Made by a program: the position numbers and the translations under genes
Shown: positions 35,856 to 43,959 of the stretch, in pieces
Position numbering within the stretch: position 1 is the stretch's first letter
Layout of the letters: each line of letters starts with the position of its first letter
Assembly (NCBI GenBank): GCA_005799825.1
Contig: SYFT01000006.1
Span: 1-52,129, forward strand
Direction: 5' to 3'
From: Acidobacteriota bacterium
GTDB lineage: Bacteria > Acidobacteriota > Vicinamibacteria > Vicinamibacterales > SCN-69-37
Length of the DNA stretch: 52,129 bases
The notes under the pieces: generated by a model
What the model was told of the DNA's origin: nothing
Databases searched by the model: none
Seen by the model: the letters and a program-made list of their open reading frames with translations, nothing else

Positions 35856-36506
35856 ATGAAGCAGCAACTGACAGCAGGCTTCCTCGTGTTCGCACTGACG
35901 GCCACCATTGCGTGCGGCAAAAGCGCGGAACAGGAACAAGCCGAGAAGACGGCTCAGGTGATCGTCGACGCGACCGAAGCGGGTGCGAATCAAATGACAG
36001 CGGGCGCCGCGGCGATGGTCAAGGGACTGGAGCAGATGGCGCAGGGAGCCAGTGGCACCGGCGGCAAGGTTGAGGTGCTGCCATTCGAAACACTCGGCGC
36101 GGCCTTCCCGGAAGTCAGCGGCTGGACGCGTGGCGAGGTCTCCGGCTCTACCTCGACTTTCCCCATGTCGATCTCGCAGTCTGAAGCGGACTATCAGAAG
36201 GGTGACGCGCGTATCAGAGTGGAGGTCGTTGATGCCGCGCTGGCCCAGATGCTCTTCGTGCCGTTCTCGATGTTCCTCTCCGCCAACTTCAGCGAGCGTT
36301 CGTCGGACGGCTACAAAAAAGGCACATCAATCAAGGGCGAACCCGCTTTCGAAGAGGTCAACACGAAGAGCCAAACCGCCGAACTCACGGTCGTTGTGGC
36401 CGAACGGTTCATCGTCACCTCGCGTGGATCCCAGGGCGCAGGCATCGACCCGGTGCGCGCGGTGCTGGAACAGATGGACTTCAGCAAGCTGACTGCCGCG
36501 AAGTGA
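35856..36506 (+). CDS. putative lipoprotein of unknown function
   Basis: MKQQLTAGFLVFALTATIACGKS lipobox; FPEVSGWTRGEVSG. Confidence 0.7.
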   Translation: MKQQLTAGFLVFALTATIACGKSAEQEQAEKTAQVIVDATEAGANQMTAGAAAMVKGLEQMAQGASGTGGKVEVLPFETLGAAFPEVSGWTRGEVSGSTSTFPMSISQSEADYQKGDARIRVEVVDAALAQMLFVPFSMFLSANFSERSSDGYKKGTSIKGEPAFEEVNTKSQTAELTVVVAERFIVTSRGSQGAGIDPVRAVLEQMDFSKLTAAK

Positions 36507-37063
36507 TTCACGAAGTGCGGCGGACGTTCGCGGTGGCCGTCGTGACCGCCGTCATGGTGGCGTGTGGCAGCGGTCACGAGGCCACTCCCGCGTCAGCGGC
36601 TGATCCAGCCGCACAAGCCCCGAGTGCACCTGCTGTGCCACTCGTGTCGCTGCAGGACCTTCGGGCGTCGGTGCCCCAGGTTGCCGGCTGGACCCGAGGC
36701 GAGATCGCCGCACAGGAAAGCTCGGCCCCCGCGCGCTCCACCCACGTGCAGGTTACGTTCACGCGCGGCACGGAAACACTCAGCCTGGAGATTGCGGATA
36801 CCGGCGGCGACGAACGTGCGATTGAATCACTTGAACACCTAGCCGGCACAACCACGAGCCGCATGGTCGAGAACGGCTACTTCAAAGGCACCACCGTCGC
36901 CACGTTCCCCGCCGTTGAGTCATGGAATACCGTGGACAAACTCGGCGAACTCAGCGTGCTCATTCGCCGGCGCTACATCATCAACGTGACCGGCGCAGGG
37001 CTGGCCGATACGGCGCCGATGCGGACCCTCGCCGGAGCCGTGGACACGTCGAGGCTTCGCTAA
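36503..37063 (+). CDS. putative lipoprotein, tandem paralogue of previous gene
   Basis: TAVMVACGSGH lipobox; VPQVAGWTRGEIAAQ; overlaps previous stop. Confidence 0.68.
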   Translation: MIHEVRRTFAVAVVTAVMVACGSGHEATPASAADPAAQAPSAPAVPLVSLQDLRASVPQVAGWTRGEIAAQESSAPARSTHVQVTFTRGTETLSLEIADTGGDERAIESLEHLAGTTTSRMVENGYFKGTTVATFPAVESWNTVDKLGELSVLIRRRYIINVTGAGLADTAPMRTLAGAVDTSRLR

Positions 37064-37067
37064 CGCC

Positions 37068-38063
37068 TCATAGCCGAAAGCCTTCAGGCACTACGTCGCC
37101 TGGTTCCACGATAAACGTGTGCTCGCCCGTGATTGATGCGGCGCCGGTGAGCTCGGGCACGATGGCCGCGTAGGCGCCGACCGTCGTCCTCGACAACACG
37201 CGAGCGGTGAAGGTGGTGCCGATGATGCTCTCGTGCACGAAGGGCACGTTATCGTCGGTTAGGCTCATCGCGTCCAGCACTGCGAGCACGGCGCACGTCC
37301 CAGCGCCGCAGGGTGATCGATCGACTTCGTGGTCCGCAAACACCGTCACGTTGCGCAGGTGTGCGTCAGCCACAGTCGGCGGACCCGTGAAGATGGTGCC
37401 GTAGACACAGGTCAGACCCGGCTCAAGCGGGTGCACCACCGTCATCACGCGCTCAACCTCGCGCGCGATGGCCATGCCGACGGCCTTGAGGTCGCCAAGC
37501 CGCTCGCGCACCACTGCCAGCCCCACGCTTTCCGCATCCACCACGGCGTAGAAGGCCCCGCCAAACGCCACGTCCACCCGGACGTCCCGGTTGCCCACGC
37601 GCACGCTCAAACCCGCCGCGAGAACAAACGACGGCACGTTGATAAACGACACCTGCGTGACGCGCGGCCCATCCATGTGCGCACGCGCCCGAATCTGGCC
37701 CGCCGGCGTGTCGAACACCAACGTCCGCCGGCCATCGGCGTGGGTCACGAGCGACCGCTCAAACGCAATGGTCGTGACGGCGACGATGCCGTGGCCGCAC
37801 ATGGTGCTGTAGCCCTCGTTGTGCATGAACAGGACGCCGACGTCCGAGTCTGCGCGCTCAGGTTCGGTCAACAGCGCGCCGTACATATCCGCATGGCCGC
37901 GCGGTTCGAACATGAGGATCTTCCGCAGATAGTCCTGATGCTCGCGGGCCCAGGCCCGCCGTTCCAGCATCGTGGCGCCTTCAGGCGCCGGCCAACCGCC
38001 GGTCACCAACCGCAGCGGTTCGCCTGCCGTGTGGGCGTCGATCGTGCGTAAGATGAGGGACAT
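37068..38063 (-). CDS. proline racemase / 4-hydroxyproline epimerase family
   Basis: IDAHTAGEPLRLVTGG; EGYSTMCGHGIVAVTT; DRSPCGAGTCAVLA (both catalytic Cys). Confidence 0.92.
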   Translation of the reverse strand: MSLILRTIDAHTAGEPLRLVTGGWPAPEGATMLERRAWAREHQDYLRKILMFEPRGHADMYGALLTEPERADSDVGVLFMHNEGYSTMCGHGIVAVTTIAFERSLVTHADGRRTLVFDTPAGQIRARAHMDGPRVTQVSFINVPSFVLAAGLSVRVGNRDVRVDVAFGGAFYAVVDAESVGLAVVRERLGDLKAVGMAIAREVERVMTVVHPLEPGLTCVYGTIFTGPPTVADAHLRNVTVFADHEVDRSPCGAGTCAVLAVLDAMSLTDDNVPFVHESIIGTTFTARVLSRTTVGAYAAIVPELTGAASITGEHTFIVEPGDVVPEGFRL

Positions 38064-39045
38064 GCCCTTATTGTTATCGGAACCTGACGTCCGGCGCGTA
38101 CTGCCCATGCCGGATCTGATTCAGGCCATGGCCTCCGCGCTCGCCGAGTACTCCGCAAACTGCGTGGCGCAACCGGTGCGTACGGTCATCGAGGTTGGCC
38201 CTGAACGCGCGTACTACGGCGTGATGCCGGCCGTGATCGACTCGCCCGCCGCCATGGGCGCCAAGCTCGTCACTGTCTACGCCGGCAACCACGCGCGGGG
38301 TCTGACGTCGCACCTGGCGACGATCATTCTTCTGGACCCGGCCACGGGTGCACTTGTCGCGTTGCTCGACGGGCGCTACATCACCGAGGCGCGCACGGCA
38401 GCCGTCTCGGCCGTGTCCGTTGATAGGCTTGCCCGCCCCGACGCCACGCGTCTGGCGATCATTGGCAGCGGCGTGCAGGCGCGAAGCCACCTCGACGCCA
38501 TCCGGCTCGTCCGGCCCCTGACGGGCGTGCGTGTGTGGAGCCCAAACGCCGCGCACTGCGCGGCGTTCGCGCAATCGGCGTCCGCCGACACCGGCCTCAC
38601 CGTCCGGGCCGCCGCCAGCGCGCGAACAGCGGTGCATGACGCCGACATTGTGGTGCTCGTCACAGCGTCCCCTGTGCCGGTCATCAACGACGAGGACATC
38701 GCGCCAGGCACCCACATCTGTGCGATCGGCGCCTGTCGGCCCACGCAACGGGAGATGCCAACAGCCCTGATCGCGAGATCACGCCTGTTTGTGGACTCGC
38801 GCGCGGCCGCACTGGTCGAAGCCGGCGACATCGTCCTGCCCCTTAAGGAAGGTGCTTTCACTGCCGACCACATCGTCGGCGAACTGGGTAGCCTCGTGCT
38901 GGGACGATGCGAGGGCCGGCGGTCCGGTGATGACGTGACACTGTTCAAGTCGCTCGGCATGGCGGTCGAAGATGTTGTCGCGGCGCAACTCGTGGTGGAA
39001 CGCGCGAGGATCGCTGGTCTGGGTACAGAGTTCTCACTCTCATGA
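38062..39045 (+). CDS. ornithine cyclodeaminase family protein
   Basis: DGRYITEARTAAVSAVSVDRLARPDATRLAIIGSGVQARSHLDAIRLVRPL; HICAIGACRPTQREM. Confidence 0.93.
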   Translation: MPLLLSEPDVRRVLPMPDLIQAMASALAEYSANCVAQPVRTVIEVGPERAYYGVMPAVIDSPAAMGAKLVTVYAGNHARGLTSHLATIILLDPATGALVALLDGRYITEARTAAVSAVSVDRLARPDATRLAIIGSGVQARSHLDAIRLVRPLTGVRVWSPNAAHCAAFAQSASADTGLTVRAAASARTAVHDADIVVLVTASPVPVINDEDIAPGTHICAIGACRPTQREMPTALIARSRLFVDSRAAALVEAGDIVLPLKEGAFTADHIVGELGSLVLGRCEGRRSGDDVTLFKSLGMAVEDVVAAQLVVERARIAGLGTEFSLS

Positions 39046-40253
39046 CAGCGCGAATGCGGACAGCGCTCGGCGCTCTGCTGATCGCCGCCCAGGCCGATCT
39101 CGCAGCCAACGCGCAGGTGGCGGAGCCCGCACGGGCTCCAGCCGAGGCCTTTCACGCCGCGTACAACCTGAACTACGAGGATGCTCTGCGTCTGGCGCGG
39201 CAGGACGCGGCCGCACGGCCGGATGACTCCGAAGCACACCGTACGCTGGCCACCGTCCTCTGGATGCATGCGCTCTTCACAAGGGGCGGTGCCACGATCG
39301 ACCACTACCTCGGAGGCCTGACGTCGTCTCAGATCAAGCTGCCCCCTCCACCCGCTGACGCCGACGCCGAATTCCGCAAACACCTGGGGCGCGCCATCGC
39401 CCTGGCTGAAGCTGCGGTCAAGCGCGACGTACGCAGCGTCGACGCGAGATACGACCTCGGGGCCGCACATGGGCTGCAGGCCTCGTACGTGGCGACGGTG
39501 GAAGGAAGGGTCACGCAGGCGTTCGGATCAGCGAGACGGGCCTACAACTCGCACGAGTGGGTGCTCGAGCACGCGCCGGATCGAACCGACGCCGGACTGG
39601 TGGTCGGTACGTACCGATACGCCGTGGCCGCGCTCTCGATGCCCAAGCGGCTTATCGCGTATATCGCCGGGTTTGGCGGCGGCGAGGAACGCGGGCTGCA
39701 GTTGATCGAAGGCGCGGCCAAACGTCCGCTCACGCGAACAGACGCACGCATCGCGCTGGCATTGATGTACAGCCGCGAGGGACGGCAAGCCGACGCGCTG
39801 TCCGTGCTCAAGGCGCTCTTCGCCGACCATCCACAGAACCGCCTACTGCAGCTCGAGATTGGGTCAGCGGCGTGGCGCGCCGGTCTGCCCGCCGAAGCAG
39901 AAGCCGCGCTGACGACTGGCCTGGCCTGGCACGACCGCGATACCCGCCCAAAGGTGCCTGGCGAACGCGCGCTGTGGATCTACAAACGCGGCATGGCCCG
40001 TGTCTCACTCAACCGACTCGACGATGCGGTGGCAGACCTCCGAGTGGCATTGACTCAGGCTCCGGTCGGCTGGGTCCGGGGCCGTATCCATCTGGAGTTA
40101 GGCAAGGTCGCCGACCTGCGCCAACAACGACCGACGGCCGTCACCGAATACCTGGCCGCCAGTGAGTTGTGCCGGGCCCATCAGGACCCGTGGTGTCAGG
40201 AGGAGGCCGGACGCCTGAGGAAACAACCATTCAGCTTCCGTCCAATCTCGTAG
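39042..40253 (+). CDS. TPR-like exported protein
   Basis: Alpha-helical repeats LRLARQDAAARPDDSEAHRTLATVLWMHAL; RLDDAVADLRVALTQAPVGWVRGRIHLELGKVAD. Confidence 0.7.
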   Translation: MTARMRTALGALLIAAQADLAANAQVAEPARAPAEAFHAAYNLNYEDALRLARQDAAARPDDSEAHRTLATVLWMHALFTRGGATIDHYLGGLTSSQIKLPPPPADADAEFRKHLGRAIALAEAAVKRDVRSVDARYDLGAAHGLQASYVATVEGRVTQAFGSARRAYNSHEWVLEHAPDRTDAGLVVGTYRYAVAALSMPKRLIAYIAGFGGGEERGLQLIEGAAKRPLTRTDARIALALMYSREGRQADALSVLKALFADHPQNRLLQLEIGSAAWRAGLPAEAEAALTTGLAWHDRDTRPKVPGERALWIYKRGMARVSLNRLDDAVADLRVALTQAPVGWVRGRIHLELGKVADLRQQRPTAVTEYLAASELCRAHQDPWCQEEAGRLRKQPFSFRPIS

Positions 40254-40269
40254 AGTACAACTGGCACAC

Positions 40270-40761
40270 ATGAAGCCCTGGCTCAAGATCCTGCTCGTGA
40301 TCGTCGCCCTCGGCATACTGGGCATGTGCGGCATTGCGAGTGCGGGCATCTACTTCGTGTCACAACACGTCAATACCGAGCGCGTGTCCAGCGGCAGCAC
40401 GCTCAAACAGTTCGACGATGCTTTGGTCCAATTCAAGGATCAGAAGCCGCTGCTCGAAATCGACACGTCCGAACGCGTGCACCGCATGCGCGACCTGAGC
40501 CAGGCGCCCACCGCCGCGGCCAAGGCGACGAACCTCATCGTCATGGCGTGGGAGCCCGACCAGGGACGTATCGTCAACCTCAAGCTCCCGCTCTGGCTGT
40601 TGACGATAGGACAGCGCGAGGTGGATCTTGGGGTCGGCGCCGAACGTTTCGACCTTCAGAAGTTGGAGCTCGACATCAGCGAGCTCACGCGCGTGGGTTC
40701 GATACTAATCGTGGATGTCCGCGGCCGCTCAGGTGAACGCGTCCTGATCTGGACTGAATAA
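40270..40761 (+). CDS. hypothetical membrane-anchored protein
   Basis: MKPWLKILLVIVALGILGMCGIASAGIYFVSQHVNTERV. Confidence 0.6.
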   Translation: MKPWLKILLVIVALGILGMCGIASAGIYFVSQHVNTERVSSGSTLKQFDDALVQFKDQKPLLEIDTSERVHRMRDLSQAPTAAAKATNLIVMAWEPDQGRIVNLKLPLWLLTIGQREVDLGVGAERFDLQKLELDISELTRVGSILIVDVRGRSGERVLIWTE

Positions 40762-40890
40762 AGGACACCGCTTCGCGGTGCGGTCAATGGCGAAATGCCA
40801 CAAATAGCCGAAATGGCAAAATCCTGGTGGCTTCGCATCTTTCCTTGGATCGGCACGATGCTTGCAGCGTGGAGAGTCGTGGAGGTTTCT

Positions 40891-41340
40891 ATGACTGATA
40901 CACGCGAATTGATGCTGGTCTTGACACTGGTGATGGCCACGCCTGCGGTGGCGGCATGTCAGACCTGGCACGACCCGCAACGACCTGATCCTCGCTGGGA
41001 CGACCGGCGATCGGATCCGCGTGGGCGGCTAGACCCACGCGATGAGCGCGGCGGAGTCAACTCGCGCGCGATTCCGCGCTTTGATGAGGCATTCCGGAAT
41101 GGGCAGGATGACGGCTACGAAGCTGGCCTGCGCGACGGGCACCGAAACGAGCGCTTCGACCCCGTGGGTGAAAAGCGCTATCGCTCAGGCGACCACAACT
41201 ACGATCGCCGCTACGGCCCCAGGGATCTCTACAAGGATCGATACCGCGACGGCTTCCACCGCGGCTACCAGGAAGGCTACTGGGACGCAAGACGATACGA
41301 TCGGCGAGACGCACCGCGCTGGTGGCCCTTCGGACGTTAA
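40891..41340 (+). CDS. exported Arg/Asp/Tyr/Gly-rich hypothetical protein
   Basis: RBS ggagg then MTDTRELMLVLTLVMATPAVAACQ; DGYEAGLRDGHRN..YRDGFHRGYQEGYWDARRYDRR. Confidence 0.65.
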   Translation: MTDTRELMLVLTLVMATPAVAACQTWHDPQRPDPRWDDRRSDPRGRLDPRDERGGVNSRAIPRFDEAFRNGQDDGYEAGLRDGHRNERFDPVGEKRYRSGDHNYDRRYGPRDLYKDRYRDGFHRGYQEGYWDARRYDRRDAPRWWPFGR

Positions 41341-41351
41341 GAACCGTCTGC

Positions 41352-42800
41352 CTATGCCAGTCGGAAGAACTTTCGCATTCGCGCCAGGAGCGACGCATGG
41401 GTCGCCGCCGGCGTTGCCCCTGGCGCGGATCTGACCGCGTCCAGTTCCGCGCGGCGCGCAGCCGCCGCCACGGCCAACGCATCCAGCACCGATGGCTGAC
41501 TCCGGACGTGCGCGCCAAACGCTTCCGCTGAAATTTCAAGGAGCATGCTGTCGCGTCGCGCAGCGACCGTGGCTGATCGGGTGTCGCCGGTGAGCAGCGA
41601 CATCTCGCCGAAGTAGCTTCCGCTTTCCGTGACAGCCACTTCGCATCGTTCTGGTCCGACAGAAATCACCACCGCGCCATCAGTGACCAAAAACATCGAT
41701 TCGCCGGGGTCGCCTTCCCTCACCACGACATCACCGCGCCCGTACAACCGCGGCCGCGCTGCCGCCGCCAGAGCCGCGTGCACGTCGGGCGTCAGACCCG
41801 AGAAGATCGGCACGGCCGCGATCTGCTGCTCACTTCGGTGGTGCTCGGCAATCAGGTCGCGTGGCACCTCCGTGCGCGCGTACTCCACCTGGATCGGCCA
41901 CGGAATCTCGATATCGCGTCGATGGAATTCGTAATAAATCGCCGTGCGCACTTCGTCCCGCGCCCGCTCGTCGTGCTCGAAGTCATGCACCCAGAACCGC
42001 GCCCTGAAGTTGATCGCGGAGGCGCCAAACTCCATCAGCATCACGTCCGGCGCCGGCTTCTCGAGCACCCGCGGACACCGCGCGAGGGCCACCATGATCG
42101 CCTCGCGCACCTGGTTGGGCGGAAACTGATAACCCGTGCCCACTTCCACAAACAACCGCGTGGGTGACAGCGGCTCTGAATAATTAGTAATGGCTTCCTT
42201 GCCGACGATGTTGTTGGGCACGATCACGAGGTTGCCGGTTTTGGTTTGAATCTTGGTGGCGCGCCAGGTGATCTCCGTGACCCGGCCCTGGAACGGGCCG
42301 ACCTCAATCCAGTGCCCGGGCTTAAACGGCCGGTCGATCTGCAGCGCGAGGCCTGCGAAAAAATTGCCCAGCGTGTCCTGCAGCGCGAAGCCCACGACGA
42401 CCGCGCCCACGGCGGACGCGGCGAGCAACTGCTCGGGAAACACCAGCGTGACGACCAGAAGAAAGACGCTGATAATCAGCGCGCCCTGCACGATGCCGGG
42501 CGCTCGCTCCGTGGCGTGCTCGCTGAACCACGGATGAAACAGCAGCGCGATGACTACCTGGATCGCGCCAAGAGTCAGCAGCAGTTTCTCAATGCTGAAG
42601 ATGTTGCCGGCATGCCCTTCCGACAGCGCGCCTCCGACCAGCACGAGATGGGCTAAGACGGCAGCGGCCGACACGCCCAAAGTGAGCCGGAGCCTGCGGC
42701 GGAGCGCGGGGTTGCGCACCGCACACAGGAGCGTCAGCGTGGCGACAAACAGCGCCACGCCGGCGAGGAAGTGCGGGCTTGTCAGACGCGCAGTATCCAC
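41352..42800 (-). CDS. mechanosensitive (MscS) channel with C-terminal cyclic nucleotide-binding domain
   Basis: VVGFALQDTLGNFFAGLALQIDRPFKPGHWIEVGPFQGRVTEITWRAT; PBC-like YFGEMSLLTGDTRSATVAARRDS. Confidence 0.93.
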   Translation of the reverse strand: MDTARLTSPHFLAGVALFVATLTLLCAVRNPALRRRLRLTLGVSAAAVLAHLVLVGGALSEGHAGNIFSIEKLLLTLGAIQVVIALLFHPWFSEHATERAPGIVQGALIISVFLLVVTLVFPEQLLAASAVGAVVVGFALQDTLGNFFAGLALQIDRPFKPGHWIEVGPFQGRVTEITWRATKIQTKTGNLVIVPNNIVGKEAITNYSEPLSPTRLFVEVGTGYQFPPNQVREAIMVALARCPRVLEKPAPDVMLMEFGASAINFRARFWVHDFEHDERARDEVRTAIYYEFHRRDIEIPWPIQVEYARTEVPRDLIAEHHRSEQQIAAVPIFSGLTPDVHAALAAAARPRLYGRGDVVVREGDPGESMFLVTDGAVVISVGPERCEVAVTESGSYFGEMSLLTGDTRSATVAARRDSMLLEISAEAFGAHVRSQPSVLDALAVAAAARRAELDAVRSAPGATPAATHASLLARMRKFFRLA

Positions 42801-42801
42801 G

Positions 42802-43959
42802 TCAGCCCGAGATGCCCTTACGGAATGCCGCGATTTCGGCCGGCGTTATCGTCACGGTCACGCGGGCCGGGTTCGATCCGCCCCTGGAGTCGCGGTCAGG
42901 ATTGACTCCGCGCGATCCGGCCGATGCCATCGTGCCGGTGTTTGTTTTGTCGGCACCCAGCTTCGATGTGACCCCACCGAGGCCGAACTTGCTTGAAGAC
43001 GCCGGTGGCTTCGCCGTCGAGGTCGTCGAAGTCTCGGCCGGCTTGGCCGTGGTCGTCGTTGGCGTAACTGTCGAGCCCGTGCTGCCTGTCAGCGAGGACG
43101 CCCCTGCGGCGCCGGCGACAACCGCGACCGCGACTGGCTTGTAGACAATTGTTGCCCTGTAGCGCGCAGCGACCGTGGCGGTCGCGTTCAGCTTCTCGGA
43201 TGTGATCTGTTTCGCCAACTTGTTGACGCGGTCTTTCGTTTCAGGATGTGAGGCAAACACGCCGCTCGGTTCTTTCAAGTCCTTGTTCCTGTCGGACAGG
43301 CGCGTGAGGAACTTACCCAGGCCGGCTGGGGCGTACCCGACTTTATTGGCCATCCTGATGCCTACCTGATCCGACTCGTTCTCGTCGCCGCGGTCGTACT
43401 GGTTCTCAAGCAGGTTGGCATAGGCCGAGTCGAGCATGAACTCCAGCACGTTGCTGCGTGTGGCAGCCTCGACCGCGCCACCGGTCACCTTCGATTTCTT
43501 GATCGCATTGATCGTGTGCTTCTCGGTGATGTGGGCAATCTCGTGACCGAGCACGCCGGCCAGTTCGGCTTCGTCCGCGATGAGTGCCAGCGCGCCGCGC
43601 GTGATGTGCACGAAGCCTCCGGGGGCCGCAAACGCGTTGACGCCGTCGGTGTCGAGCACGATGAACGTCCACGCGAGATTCGGCCGTGTGCTCGACGAGG
43701 CCACTACGCGGCCAACCAGCGACACGTACTTGTGCACCAGGGCGACCTGCACCACACCGTACTTCTGGCTCAGGCGGGTGCTGATGGCTGCACCCATGTC
43801 TTTTTCTTCCTGCTCGGTGATGACGAGATCCTTGACCTGGTCCGCCATGCTCTTGGCCTTGCTCAGCTTGCCGACGGCCTGCCCGAGTTTGCCGACTTGC
43901 GCCGAAGTCGGCGCCGCGACCGAGAGCATCAATACCGTGATGAACAGCATCCGCCTCAT
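42802..43959 (-). CDS. M48 family metalloprotease, exported
   Basis: LAGVLGHEIAHITEKHTINAIKK; ENESDQVGIRMANKVGYAPAGLGKFL. Confidence 0.93.
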   Translation of the reverse strand: MRRMLFITVLMLSVAAPTSAQVGKLGQAVGKLSKAKSMADQVKDLVITEQEEKDMGAAISTRLSQKYGVVQVALVHKYVSLVGRVVASSSTRPNLAWTFIVLDTDGVNAFAAPGGFVHITRGALALIADEAELAGVLGHEIAHITEKHTINAIKKSKVTGGAVEAATRSNVLEFMLDSAYANLLENQYDRGDENESDQVGIRMANKVGYAPAGLGKFLTRLSDRNKDLKEPSGVFASHPETKDRVNKLAKQITSEKLNATATVAARYRATIVYKPVAVAVVAGAAGASSLTGSTGSTVTPTTTTAKPAETSTTSTAKPPASSSKFGLGGVTSKLGADKTNTGTMASAGSRGVNPDRDSRGGSNPARVTVTITPAEIAAFRKGISG

